Part shown: piece after piece, positions 12,743-23,395 of the stretch
Layout of the letters: every line of letters starts with the position of its first letter
Numbering within the stretch: position 1 is the stretch's first letter
Assembly: GCA_914767885.1 (NCBI GenBank)
Contig: CAJZBQ010000048.1
Location: 1 to 64,000 of the forward strand
Direction of reading: 5' to 3'
DNA length: 64,000 bases
Source of the DNA: Blepharisma stoltei
Lineage: Eukaryota > Ciliophora > Heterotrichea > Heterotrichida > Blepharismidae
Made by a program: the position numbers and the translations under genes
Notes under the pieces: model-generated
Told to the model about the DNA's origin: nothing
The model's database searches: none
The model's input: only the letters and a program-made list of their open reading frames with translations

Positions 12743-13267
12743 ATGGTTTTTTTTTACAAAAATAAAGGCAGTGCTTTTTATAATTTAAAGCGATATCTAG
12801 AAGCAATCGAATGCTATGACGAAGCAATCAAACTCAATCCAAAGGATGCTTATTTTTACTATAGGAAAGGATATACTTTACATGAATTAGGAAGATATCC
12901 AGAAGCAGTAGAAAGCTATGACGAAGCAATCAAAATCATGCCAAACATAGCCAAGTTTTATAATCGTAAAGGCAATACTCTTTATGCTTTAGAGAAACAT
13001 CAAGAATCGATACAATGCTATGATGAGGCAATCAAACTTGAACCCAATAATCCTTTGCGTTTCTGCAACCGAGCTAGAGTATTTAATAATCTTAGACAAG
13101 AAGAAGCAGCTTTGCAGGACTTTAATAAGGCTTATGATTTATGGCAAGAATATCAAGAAAATGTCGTTTATGAGGATGAATGAGACCTTTCTGAAAAAGA
13201 TATCAATTTTATTAAAGACGTATTAGGCCGAGACCGTAATGAACTACTCCAAAAAATGCAGATTTAA
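12743..13267 (+). CDS. TPR-repeat protein
   Basis: 174 aa; one Trp TGA at 13181 is read through and the gene ends at TAA 13265. Three clear 34-residue TPR units follow one another, with signatures such as YLEAIECYDEAIKLNP, YPEAVESYDEAIKIMP and HQESIQCYDEAIKLEP, then a fourth weaker one. ATG 12743 lies only 14 bp after the kelch gene stop, in another frame. A one-base change in the A-run near 12718 would fuse the two, so a real fusion hidden by a homopolymer error is possible. Its 3' end (LGRDRNELLQKMQI) is duplicated at 15421-15515, showing the family spread near this telomere. Confidence 0.75.
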
Positions 13268-13329
13268 ATAAAATTTGGTGATAATAAGCAGTCATTATAA
13301 TAATTATATATACCCCGAGCTTCCATTTG

Positions 13330-13640
13330 GGCAATAGAGCATATGCAATGTTTTGAGTTAGGGCACACCTTGAAGTTAATTGAATATGCATATCCGTGCG
13401 CTTCTCCTTTAACTTTATGCTGTGAACTGTACTTCTCATGCCATTGAAAGAATTTATTTAGAGCCGGCTAAAGGGACAAAAAAGCAATTCTTAGATGTTT
13501 TACAAAAGAGTAGCCAAAAAATAGCAAGCTGAAGGGAAAAGTCCTAGCATCCTTTAGCTAACGTTTACTTGAATCAAGAAATGGTTCTGAAGAGCTTTTG
13601 GAATTAGTTTCAGATGAACTAAGCAATTGTTTAACAAAAA
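13330..13640 (+). pseudogene. B-box gene fragment, decayed
   Basis: The DNA aligns by eye with the start of the gene at 10848: a block around 13349-13425 (GCTTCTCCTTTAACTTTATG) parallels its zinc-finger coding bases, and 13455-13570 (encoding GTKKQFLDVLQK-like residues) parallels GTKEAILEFLTIE. Stops and frame changes break it. It follows the TPR gene directly. Confidence 0.6.
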
Positions 13641-14045
13641 TTCTCATACGCCTCCTTTAAGTGATTGATTTTTTTTCATGGATTTTGTTTATTTCTTGGA
13701 TATTAACTAAGCCTTCTTGCGTTGCAGAAAACTTAATTCAGCTTTAACTTTGAATTTTCTTAATTTTTCAATATTTTCTTAATAATCTATTTCTTTTTCA
13801 GTAAATCTTTTCTCTTTCCAATAAATCAGCAAGTCAGGGCGGCCTTTTCCGATCTCGGCTCATTAATCTCATAAGCGTGGGTTTTCTAATGTTGGGAATG
13901 CCTGCTATTTAAATGCACTTCTACAAGTATTATCAAGTACTCCAGATTTTGACCAAAAATTATCTTCAAATTTTAAAAATATTAGCTTCAATGTCAAGAG
14001 TTATATCATGAGTCTAACAGATAGGTAGACTTTCAATTTTTTCAC
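13641..14045. other. Intergenic, no feature recognised
   Basis: AT-rich with a pyrimidine bias; no ORF, tRNA-like fold or repeat was recognised. It lies between a B-box pseudogene and a MITE. Confidence 0.4.
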
Positions 14046-14415
14046 TGACTCCCCCCCCTCCGTGAGTGAACAAACCATTAGAAAAATCGCTATTTTTTGA
14101 CCAAAAACCCACCCTCCGTGAGTGAACAAAAATGTTTTTAATAGAAAATTTTTTTATGGAAAAAAATTTGATATATAAATGATAATTATTATAATGAAAT
14201 CTAGAGCTAATTCTGTTTATTTTTAAACGAATTGCTTTTTAAAACATAAATTTTGCAAATTGAATTAATATTTGCTTTCCAATTGTTGCGAATTAGGATT
14301 TTTTTTAAATTTTCGGAAAACAATATTTTTTATATAAAATTTTATATATAAATTGTTTTAAACCCCCTCCGTGAGTGAACAAAATTTTTTTGTTCACTCA
14401 CGGAGGGGGGGGGAG
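14046..14415 (+). mobile_element. MITE family 1 (CTCCGTGAGTGAACAAA), intergenic
   Basis: A well-preserved element flanked by TGA at 14046 and 14416. The left end is CTCCCCCC then CTCCGTGAGTGAACAAA; a second direct copy lies about 60 bp inside, then an AT-rich core with the recurring motif GATAATTATTATAATGAAAT. The right end is a near-perfect hairpin made of two facing copies of the terminal repeat. It has the same layout and strand as the element in the IP3-receptor gene at 58903-59282. Confidence 0.85.
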
Positions 14416-14418
14416 TGA

Positions 14419-15300
14419 AATAAAAAGCTTCAGCTATATTTATTTTAAGAATTTTGCATAGTAATAAATACATAGTTAATGATTACTCAGAAAATGACCC
14501 AAAAGAGCTTTACTTATGATTAATAGGCCTTTTGCCAGACTACAAGAAAATTCTATGCAAACTATGTCACGATTTTTTGAATTTAGAAGAGCCATCTCTC
14601 TTTTGCATTCTAAAAATACATCAAAAAAAATTGACAAAAAATTAAAAGCCTTGAAGAAGAAAAAGAGTATAGAGGGGAAAATTTGTTGCATTGTGAAAAT
14701 TTCTCGGTAAATATGAAATGGTAATGGACACTTTTGAGATAAATATATTATAGTAGTCGGTGTAAGCTATTTGCATATAGTTAGATAATGCAAAGCGAAT
14801 AAAATATAATATTGACCATATTAGCTGCTCATCACCTGATTTCGAACATGCCCATATGTTGTTTTAAAAAATGACTTAAGAAATGTTTACAAGCCTATAT
14901 AAATGCATTTAACTTTTATACCTTGTGTGCAATTTGGCACATTACTATCTTAAATCCAGTTCCCTAATAAAATTGATATTAATGTATTTAAATGAAATTC
15001 ATGAATTTAGCTACATTTTCTATTTAAGCATAACAAGATTTTATCAACTCTTTTACTTATTTACTATACTTAAATAACATAATTTTTATAGAAGGTATAT
15101 AAATAATTATCCTTAATAAAATGAAATCGGAGAATGCAAGAATTTAATAAGCTCAAACAAACCCGTATGCAAGGAATCGAAGTTAGCATAGGACAAGTTT
15201 TTCCCATTGGAATTGACTGCTGATCGGCCTCCAGGAACTCTTTTTGAAGGTGAGAAATTTTGGTTCGATCAAATTTTCATCTTAGGCGAATAAATTAGTT
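14419..15300. other. Intergenic, no gene recognised
   Basis: AT-rich. Two facing ORFs of about 65 codons near 14476-14710 are low-complexity (Lys/Phe-rich) and overlap each other, so neither is supported. Confidence 0.4.
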
Positions 15301-15304
15301 GTAA

Positions 15305-15595
15305 TATAATTGTAAAAATGAGCACCATAAGATGCTGTGAGTCAAAGTGCGACGATGAAGTTGACCTTTCAATTTCCAAGTTTTTGTTCAGCAAGCTTAG
15401 ATTCTAAATAATATTCTTTCCTTAGGCCAAGACCGTATTGAACTACTCAAAAAAATGCAGATTTAAAATAAAATTTATTTATAATAAGCCGTCATTATAA
15501 TAATTATTGGAATGTTTTAGGCGGGAGGAGTTACGAGATACTTTAGTTTTAATTTGAAGGAAAGAATATTAATTGAGCTGCATTAAAATTTGCTA
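15305..15595 (+). pseudogene. Scraps of the B-box/kelch/TPR gene family
   Basis: Three pieces in a row. 15318-15375 encodes MSTIRCCESKCDDEVDLS, like the start of the B-box gene. 15421-15515 is a near copy of the TPR gene's last codons and 3' flank (13221-13310). 15530-15590 resembles the last codons of the kelch genes (the DYFKFDLNERK region), with frame breaks. Together they look like the remnant of another family copy after internal deletion. Confidence 0.6.
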
Positions 15596-15599
15596 ACAA

Positions 15600-17604
15600 A
15601 TAGATTAAATTTAATAATTGTTTGTTTTAACTCTTAACTCTTTATAATCTTTTTATTGATCCATCTTGTTCATTTACCCATGCCTTCATAAGCTAACGTT
15701 TGGGGGTAAAATGCCCGCTAATATGATAGATGGCGCAGGCTCTAAATTAAGCGAAATGGTTGACTGCGATAGTCAGTAGAATTTATTCTTCAATTTTATT
15801 AATATATTTTAGCCTTATATCTAAAAACCAAAAATGCTTATTGATCTTGTTAGCATTGACTTTGTGTTAGAGGGTTTTTTGTTTGTAGTAAGCTATTTAT
15901 ATTGCATCTCTAATTTATTAATTTATAAAAATGCAGATAGGTCAATAGCTCACCATTAATATGACTAAATTATAATAAGAGAGGTTTTAGAATATTCCCA
16001 CTAGGAATAGCAATAGCAAAACTATATCCTATACATAAATTTAATTGGTAAATAGAGTTAAAAGAAAAATTGAAAAAAAACTATTTAGGTCCATTCGAAG
16101 CTTATAGATTTATTTAAATTGCTTGCTAATATATAAATGGTTAAGATTGGAATTTTTATGCATTCTCACACAAATTTTTGGCTCCGAATTTCTAATTCCT
16201 TCAAATGTAAAACTTTCCAAGTCAAATCGAAATGATATTGAATTCCCCAAATAAAATATTTATTTTTAAAAAATTAATCTTATTGATAGTAATGAAAAAA
16301 GTGAGGAAATAAACTGAGCCTTCATAATAAGTTGCAAAATAATGCTCTAAATACATGCTTCTAACAAAAGCAATAAAATTCCAACCTGAAAAAAGGTTAT
16401 CACAGCAATAAATTTCATTTGCATAAGATAATTAACTAATAAATCTATCGCATTTAATCAGTACTTGTTGTGGAATTTCTTCGCATTTCGTATTTGGTAA
16501 ATGATTAGTAAAAGAATCCATAAAAATACCATATACTCGTATTTTAGGCATAATCTTCGAAAATAGAATTTTCCGTAAGACTGTCAAACAAAAGAAGGCA
16601 CAGCTAAATTGGCTCACTTATTTTGCAGTATTAAATACCTTTTAATCGAATTTGATTGATTCTCATAATTCTAATTCATTTCTGAAATATCGGCTTCGAA
16701 TGTAAAAATAGAAATATAATAAAATCAGAAGGCAATATTTTTACCTTGAGAAATGGTTTTAATTTGAAGTTGCTATTGTTTTAATATTTAAATTTTCATC
16801 TGATATAAATAAATACTGCAATTCTTCTCAGTTTTTACCCTAAAAAATTGATTGTTGGGAGAACTTTGATAGGTGTCTGAAAATTCTTTAGAAAAATCTG
16901 TTGAAAGTGAGCAAATCCTATATACTCTAACGGCATAATTTTTGATTTTATATATCCTGAATTTTCTACAAGTTTTTTTTTTTTCAAAATATTTATTTCT
17001 TGTTTGAATAAGTGCAAAAGTTTTTGATTACATGTGAAGATGCAAAATTCTGCAGTCTGGCAATAAAGATGCTTTTCTGAGTTCAGACTTAGTCAATCGA
17101 AAGATGAAGAATCTAAAGGGTAAAAGTCTCATCCATAGGAGATGATGATGACGTTAATATCTTGACTGAATTTTTATCTGAAAAATTAATTTCAAAAGAC
17201 TCAAATCGATTTATATCAGAACCATTTAGATTTTATCAGAAATTATTGAGGCAGTCTCCGAGAAGGCATATAATAATTTTAGAATTAAACCTTAAACCTT
17301 AAATCTTGAATCTTAAATCTTGTTTTTTATTTTCCATTTTAGAAGCTGAAGTTATTTTTAACAATATTAAAGATTAATATTTAATAATACTCAAAATGCC
17401 AACATATGTTGATTAAATAAATTTGATTTGTTTTAAAGTAAAAAACGATAATTAGCATTTAACTTTCTTATAAAATTGCTATAATATGCTTAATTTGATT
17501 CCAAGTATTATTGAATCAAGAAAATTTGTAAAAATATATGATTTTCTAGATTTGTGCTTTTTTAAAGAATAAACAAGCAATTTAAATTCTAAATCTCGTA
17601 TAAT
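15600..17604. other. Two kilobases without a recognised gene
   Basis: AT-rich sequence with many stops on both strands. A short direct repeat of AAACCTTAAA/AATCTTGAATCTT type lies at 17285-17320. The minus-strand ORFs at 16432-16617 and 16835-17017 have no recognisable family feature. Undetected IESs or dead genes may be present. Confidence 0.4.
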
Positions 17605-19231
17605 TTAAAGTTGTGTTTGTCTTAAAATATTGCCATTTAACTCTTTTACAGCTTCTTGGTAAGCGAGAATTTTGTCATTGATTTCACTTACAAGCTCTCC
17701 AAGTCCAGTACCATACTTCGCACTTACTTTAGTTATGCTTTTTGTGATAAATTAATACATAATTAAATATATAAAATTATTATTTCTAGCACCAAATTCA
17801 GGCTAATTTACTATACTTTTCTCCCTAGCTGTTGCTCAAAAGCAGTGAGCTCGTCTTTGTTGTCTACAAGATCAACTTTATTCAAAATAATCAAACAAGG
17901 CTTCTTGACTAATTTTTCGTCATAAAGTTTCAGCTCACTATACAGTGTAACAAGAGTGTTTCCAGGATCCTGTGTAATATCTAGCACATAAATCAGCATC
18001 TTTGTCCTTTGGATATGCTTTAAAAATTCATGGCCAAGACCTTTGTTCTCGCTCGCGCCTTCAATCAAACCTGGCATGTCAGCTATACTGATTCGAGATC
18101 CATCAATAAACTCAAGATTTCCTACAGTGATTTTACTCCACGACAACGATTGTTTTTTTGGCCTATTTTATTTATTTATGCAAATTATATACGTAAACAT
18201 TTTTACTGGCTATTCAGTATCCTATTCAAAATGCTTCATATTTCTAGAAGATATAAGATACTTTTTTGGGTCAACCAGTAACAATTTTTCTCACGTGTAT
18301 ATTTTTTATAGATTTTTATAATTTGTTTTGCTTATTTATTTATTTCTTTATTTTGCAACTTTCAATCTTTTTTGGCAGAAAATTTTTAGCGTTAAAATAA
18401 TAGGTGAACAAAATAATTAAAAAGAGTTGAAAAACAGCCTAAAAATAGGTAAAAAATAGGCCTAAAATATAGGCAAAAAATCGTCGTCGTGAAGTAAGCG
18501 TTGTGTGAAGAAACCTTTCCTACATATGGGTGAAGGGTTGTAAATGGGTATGAAGCTATTTTTGGACAAGCCCTTGTAAGAGATGCAAGCAAAGAAGTCT
18601 TCCCTGCATTGGGAAATCCAACCAACCCTACATCTGCAATTAATTTAAGTTCAAGTGAAAGCACTTTTTTCTGACACTGGCCGCCGCTTTCTTTTTCAGT
18701 GACTGATGGGAAATCTTTATTTCCTTTTCCTCCAAGTCCACCTTTGGCTACTAGAATTTTGTCAGGCTTATCAAAATTCCCAATAGTTCGATGCTGGCCT
18801 AGAGGATTTACTTCTTTTACCAAAGTACCGATTGGGACCTTTATTGTGACACATTCTCCTTTTTTTCCGTGGCAATCAGCGCCTTGTCCATTCTGTCCAT
18901 CTTCAGCCCTGAATTCTTTAGGAAGCCTAAGTGTTTTTATATCTCTGAGAGATTCTATATAAACATCGCCTCCTCTTCCTCCATTTCCTCCACATGGAAA
19001 TTTTCCTCTGCTCCCTCTTGGCTTATAAAGTGCATAGCAGCCATCTCCACCTCTTCCTGACTGAACTTTAATAGTAATGTGGTCAACAAAAGGTTTATCC
19101 AATTTCAGCACATTTTCAGATAGTTGCTCAAGGTTTGTAACTGGAGGCTCAATTTCACTTTCGGAGTCACTAGAGCTAATTAGTGGGAAAAATTTGCTCC
19201 CAAAGAATCTTCGAAATACTCGCAAAGCCAT
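17605..19231 (-). CDS. obg: Obg-family GTPase (probably organellar, MTG2-like)
   Basis: 379 aa after removing two IESs (18123-18520 and 17725-17813). The Obg fold lies at residues about 40-190 ([44 protein letters not shown]). G domain: G1 GFPNAGKTS near 208, TTLHPYVG, G3 [12 protein letters not shown]4 LNKVDL, then an SAKYGTG motif. The joined sequence [10 protein letters not shown] fits the family perfectly, whereas the unspliced reading inserts foreign residues and stops. The N-terminal 30 residues ([12 protein letters not shown]) are basic and aromatic, compatible with a mitochondrial signal. Obg proteins act in large ribosomal subunit assembly. The stop is TAA. Confidence 0.92.
17725..17813. 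other. IES, 89 bp, in the Obg gene
   Basis: AT-rich insert between direct repeats TACTTT (17725 and 17814). Removing it joins LGRKV to SAKYGTG in frame; retaining it gives a TAG at once. No inverted repeat is obvious. It is the smallest IES found here. Confidence 0.85.
18123..18520. mobile_element. IES, 398 bp, in the Obg gene, with internal inverted repeats
   Basis: Bounded by 9-bp direct repeats TTTCCTACA (18118-18126 and 18516-18524).  Inside, near-inverted ends ACGACAACGATTG and CGTCGTCGTG-type sequence face each other, next to TTTGGCCTATTTT and AAAATATAGGC. Excision at the 9-bp repeat restores the Obg protein exactly; excision at the inner TA pair (18134/18495) gives a stop. Confidence 0.85.
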
Positions 19232-19317
19232 TTCTAAGAAAATAATGAGCTAACTTAATAATTTAAAATATTTACTCTTTTCAATGAAGTATTTGCAACT
19301 CATCAAAACTGCTGTAG

Positions 19318-20595
19318 TTACAAGTTAAATAGCGTTGTGGTCTCTGATATGCAATCTTCATTACTTGAGTCTTCTGTAGTGGCATTATATTTGGATGTGT
19401 CACTTTGGCTAAAATCTGTTTCTTTTTTCTTGAGTCATAAGTTTCGCAGCGCTTGACTTGCAGTGGGTCTTAACTTTGGATTAACACTGGTTAAATCCAA
19501 AATCATATCAATTGCTGCAGGAGAAACTTCATCCCATATTGCTCCCTTGAAAGATATTTTGCATTCTTTATTGTTTTGTAAAATTGTTGATTTATCATCT
19601 CCTGAAAAAGGCTTTTTGCCTGATAGAAGTATATACAAGATTATCCCAGTGCTAAAAATATCAGCCTTATACCCATAAGGAATCTGAGATATTACTTCTG
19701 GAGCGATATATCCAGGTGAACCACAATAGGTAGTAATATCTTTTTGATATTTACAAGAAAGTCCAAAATCAATCAATTTAAAATCAAAATTATTTGGGTC
19801 ATTGCTCATCATGACGATGTTATCTAGTTTGATGTCTCTATGTATCACTGAGCTTGATTCTAAATATACAAGGACTTCTAAAAATTTTTTTATAAAGCTG
19901 GATGCTGCATCTTCTGAAAGGTTTTTTAAAGAAGATACCCTTTGCACCATATTACCGCCAGGCACATAGTCCAGCACCAGATAAACATACTGATTGCTTT
20001 CGTAAACTTTATGTAATTTCACGATGTTGGGGTGATTTAACTTTCTCATAACTTTGATTTCTTCGAAAATTGCCTTGTATCCATATTTGGTTTTTCCTAA
20101 AAAAATTTTGTCAATGCATTTAATTGCATAGGATTTGGAAGTTTCATTATCTACTCCTAAAAATACAACTGAAAAAGTACCTCTGCCAATTTCTTTAATT
20201 AATGTAAAATCATTTTCTATGGTACTCATGATACCAATTTGAGATAAATTGTCAAGCCATTTGTTTAAGGAATCCTCTGAGGGAGCATAAAAGTCTCTGT
20301 AGCAGTCATCATAGCCGACTCTCAGTACAAAACTAGTGACATCATCATTGAATTCTATGAAAGGCTCAATGCTCTTTCATTTTAAGTCACAACGTTTTGT
20401 AAGTAAGTGGGTTATTGGATTTTCTTTAAATAGTCTATTTTGTTCTAGAATAAAATGATTCTTTTTCAGACCTGATTTTGTAACTTCAATCAGGTCACCT
20501 TCATATAATATTTGTGTAGAAAAATGCTTGCAAGGTAGCCAGAACTTTCTGTCTTCATCAACATCTTGGTCAGCGTAGAGAAATATTGAATTCAT
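19318..20595 (-). CDS. PH-like domain plus Ser/Thr kinase (paralogue 1)
   Basis: 425 aa with two Trp TGAs (20377, 19435). ATG 20595 is preferred because the paralogues start at the equivalent residue (MNSIF, MLSIF, MESIF); the longer frame starts with TTG. Residues about 15-125 resemble a PH domain (ILYEGDLIEVTKSGLKK near the start, W at the end: KWLDNLSQIGIM). The kinase lies at about 130-390: GRGTFSVVFLG, AIKCIDK, VIHRDIKLDNI, LIDFGLS and CGSPGYIAPEV. All catalytic residues are present. The C-terminal tail is Ser/Thr/Asp-rich. CAMK/AGC-like, function unknown; two paralogues lie at 23396-25010 and 42153-43481. No IES found. Confidence 0.88.
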
Positions 20596-20904
20596 TTTAA
20601 ATTTATTAGCCAAAAAAAAAAGGAAGCGATTTGATTTGTAATCAAGAGAAATCGAAAGAGATTAATACTTGTGTATAATGCTTATACAAGTTAAAGCAAC
20701 TAGTTTCCTGTCTTTTGTCTATTTTTAACTCGTTTTAAAAAAAAATTAATTTAAATTGCATTGAGTGTTTCGAAACCTTCACAAATTTGTAATAAAGTAG
20801 AGAGTTCATAGTTTTGATACGACAACAGAGATTTTGCAGTATCCTTAAAGATAGAAATTAAATTATCTAATTACATATATGAAATCCCTAGAGATAGTCA
20901 AATA

Positions 20905-21025
20905 AGGGTAGGAGATTGGAGAGGGAAACTCTCCATTATTGGCTGGAGAGTTGACAAATAAGCCTCTCTCCAATTGGTCTGGTAAACCAGAGTTGTTCCA
21001 ATCAACTGGAGATTTTCTTCCAATA
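20905..21025. repeat. Cluster of short inverted repeats
   Basis: GGAGATTGGAGAGG near 20911 pairs with CCTCTCTCCAATTGG near 20964, and AACTCTCCA pairs with the facing TGGAGAGTT around 20926-20952; CTGGTAAACCAG near 20981 is a further small hairpin. It lies between the CDPK stop and the PH-kinase start. It could be a small IES or foldback scrap; no direct-repeat boundary was proven. Confidence 0.45.
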
Positions 21026-21041
21026 TCATTCCCTTACTGAG

Positions 21042-22754
21042 CTATCTATAGGATATTGCTATATGTATTTTTTGGAAAACTTCCACAAACTCTCCAAGAG
21101 AAATTTGCGACTGTATATTTTTGCCAATTTCACTCATAATTTTATGAAGATGCTTGTCGTTCATTTTGTGTCCTGACCTTTCAAAAGCAATTTTAATATC
21201 ATTTGATGTGATATAGCCTTTCTTTTCTGCATCAATATGCTGAAAAGTAAGCCATATCTCTTCATGCTGAAGATGATGCTTTGACGCTACAACAGCAGCT
21301 AAAAATTCTGAATGGTTAATTTTTCCATTCTTATCAATAGCGATTGATTTCATTAATTCTTTAATTTCTTTTCTTGCTAGTTGATATCCTGAATTTTTTA
21401 GAGCTTTATTCAATGTTTTCATCGTAATGAATCCATTAACTTCTAAATCTAAAAACATTGAATTAAGCTCCATAATTTCGTCGACGCTTAGTTAGTTCGT
21501 AAGCTAACTCAATAAATAATCTTGTCTCTCTTTTCTGAAGTCAAACACGTGAGAGCGCCTTCTTAACCAACGGATCGGCAGTTGTCCGACTGTTAGAATT
21601 TCATTTACCTTCAGCTTTAAAGAACACTCTTTTCCACTTTCCCGCACCACTTGATATGTGTCTCTGTTGATTTAGACTCTCAGAGAGTCAAACATTCCCT
21701 TCACTGATTCTAGTAAGGGAGCTAATCCTTACCAGATCTCCCTATTTTTTTATTATTCGTTGACGCTTAATAATTTCACTAGTATGCTCAACGCTTCTTT
21801 TTGAAAATTCGAAATTTTACTGTACTCTTGAAAGGCCTTTAAGGTCGATTGATCCATATGAACTGGCTGTTTATTTAGGGGAGAAAACCAAGGATGAGCT
21901 AATGCTTCACTAGCTGAAAGTCTTTGGAAATGATTAACACAAAGAAGCTTTTTTAATAGGTCTTTAGCTTCAGCCGAAATGCTCTCCCATATTTTATCTT
22001 CGATATTTATATCTCCTTTTTCTATTTGTTTGTAAATTTCGCATTCAAATTTTGAATGGAAAGGAAAATTGCCGCTAAGCATTGCATACATAATTACCCC
22101 GATGCTCCATATGTCACATTTAAAGGTATAGCACCCATTAATAACCTCAGGTGCCATATAATGGGTAGTTCCAACTGCTATTCTGAAAGTATCTGACCGC
22201 CTAGTAAAGCGACTTGACAGTCCAAAATCTGCAAGCTTTAGCATCGCTCCTTCTTCACTTTTGCAAAAAAGGAAATTAGCAGGCTTTAAATCTCTATGTA
22301 CAATTTTGTTATCATGCAGGTAATTTACTGCTAATAAAATTTGCTTCAAAATAATTCTCGTTTGATCTTCATCAAAATTCCCTGCATTAATTATTTTTTT
22401 GAAAAGGTCGCCACCACAACAATTTTCCATGACGATATTAATGTATTGGTCATCTTCGTAGGCTTCATAAAACCTTATTATATTTGGGTGATCGAGTTTT
22501 GCCAATATCTCAATCTCTCTTTTAAGTGCATTGTCCATTCCGTGGAGAAGACTTTTCGATATTGATTTTATTGCGACCTTTATTTTACTTCCTTTAGCTT
22601 GAGCCTCTCTAACGATTCCAAATCTCCCAGTCCCTATAACTTTACCGAAATTATATACAGATCTTATTGGGATATTTTTGATTGTCATCGGAATATCAAG
22701 GCTCGAAAAATCAAGCATTGTGCTGAATTGTCGTTTACTTACATTGACGCCCAT
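21042..22754 (-). CDS. Calcium-dependent protein kinase (CDPK) with EF-hands
   Basis: 477 aa after removing one IES (21489-21767). It starts MGVNVS, a good N-myristoylation signal. The kinase lies at residues about 33-290: GTGRFGIVREA, VAIKSIS, IVHRDLKPANFL, LADFGLSSRF and GTTHYMAPEV. The joined linker LLSVDEIMELNSMF is the typical CDPK junction region. Calcium-binding-type EF-hands follow (IDKNGKINHSEFL, IDAEKKGYITSNDI); others are degenerate. Read without excision the kinase stops at TAA 21753 and the EF-hand part looks like a separate gene. Likely function: calcium-triggered phosphorylation at a membrane. It ends at TAG. Confidence 0.93.
21489..21767. mobile_element. IES, 279 bp, between kinase and EF-hands of the CDPK
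   Basis: Direct repeats TTCGT(C/T)GACGCTTA at 21477-21490 and 21756-21769, 14 bp with one mismatch. It is GC-richer than its surroundings. The edge next to the repeat reads GTTAGTTCGTAAGCTAACTC, a TTAG/TAAC-like tail resembling the insert at 33784-34346. Its length is a multiple of three but it contains stops. Confidence 0.85.
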
Positions 22755-22775
22755 TTTATTTAAGAAAATTACTAA

Positions 22776-23120
22776 TTACTCCCTCTTAGAGAGAGCAAAA
22801 GTATTTATTTTGCTCATGTAGTTAATTTTTCAATAAAATTTATATGTATAGTAAATATTTTTTTTAAATTTAAAATAATCTCATCTTGAAATTAATTCAA
22901 AAAACAAATATAATTTAATTTGTATAATTTATTTTAAAATACAAGTTGTTTATAATTAAAGAAAATTAGCTCGAGATTTAATTATACTAATTATCACTTA
23001 TATATCAACATATTTTTATAGGAATTTTTATATAAAAATTTTTTTTGTTCGTTCATGGGGTGTGGGTTTTTTCCGCATAAAATAAAGATTTTCAATGGTA
23101 TTCTTCGCTCATGGAGGAAG
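22776..23120 (-). mobile_element. MITE family 1, degenerate, intergenic
   Basis: Starts TTACTCCCTC and ends with GCTCATGGAGGAAG before TAA. The hairpin end (AGAGAGAGCAAAA facing TTTGCTCATGTAG) is on the left and the repeated pair (TTTGTTCGTTCATGG and TTCGCTCATGGAGG) on the right, so it is in reverse orientation. It keeps the core motif but the terminal repeats are eroded. It lies upstream of the CDPK start. Confidence 0.7.
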
Positions 23121-23395
23121 TAAATATGGCTACTGCAATACTGAGTTAATTTCTGAATAAGAAATGCTAAAGTTTCAAAATAAATTTCGAAAATGATTTT
23201 TATTTGGCAAGCTAAAAACAAAAAAAATATAAATTTAATTTGATTTGATTAAATTAGGATTTTGACCATCTTTAAAAAACATTTATAATTAGAAAATACT
23301 AAAGTTTGGCATAAATTAGTGTACTGATAAAGAATTTATTAAATTATATATATTTAAGAAATCTGATTTAAATAAGATATTTAAAAAAAATTATT

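Noticed and set aside
13184-13439. Minus-strand ORF at 13212-13439 and plus-strand ORF at 13020-13226
   Set aside because: Both are shadows of the TPR gene and the adjacent B-box remnant.
14476-14710. Overlapping ORFs on opposite strands
   Set aside because: Low-complexity Lys/Phe composition, no motif, adjacent to a MITE in degraded DNA.
18134-18495. Obg IES excised between the inner TA pair
   Set aside because: It leaves an immediate stop and extra residues; the outer 9-bp repeat gives the conserved Obg sequence.
21042-21473. A stand-alone EF-hand protein gene
   Set aside because: It is the C-terminal half of the CDPK; the 279-bp IES between 14-bp repeats separates the two.
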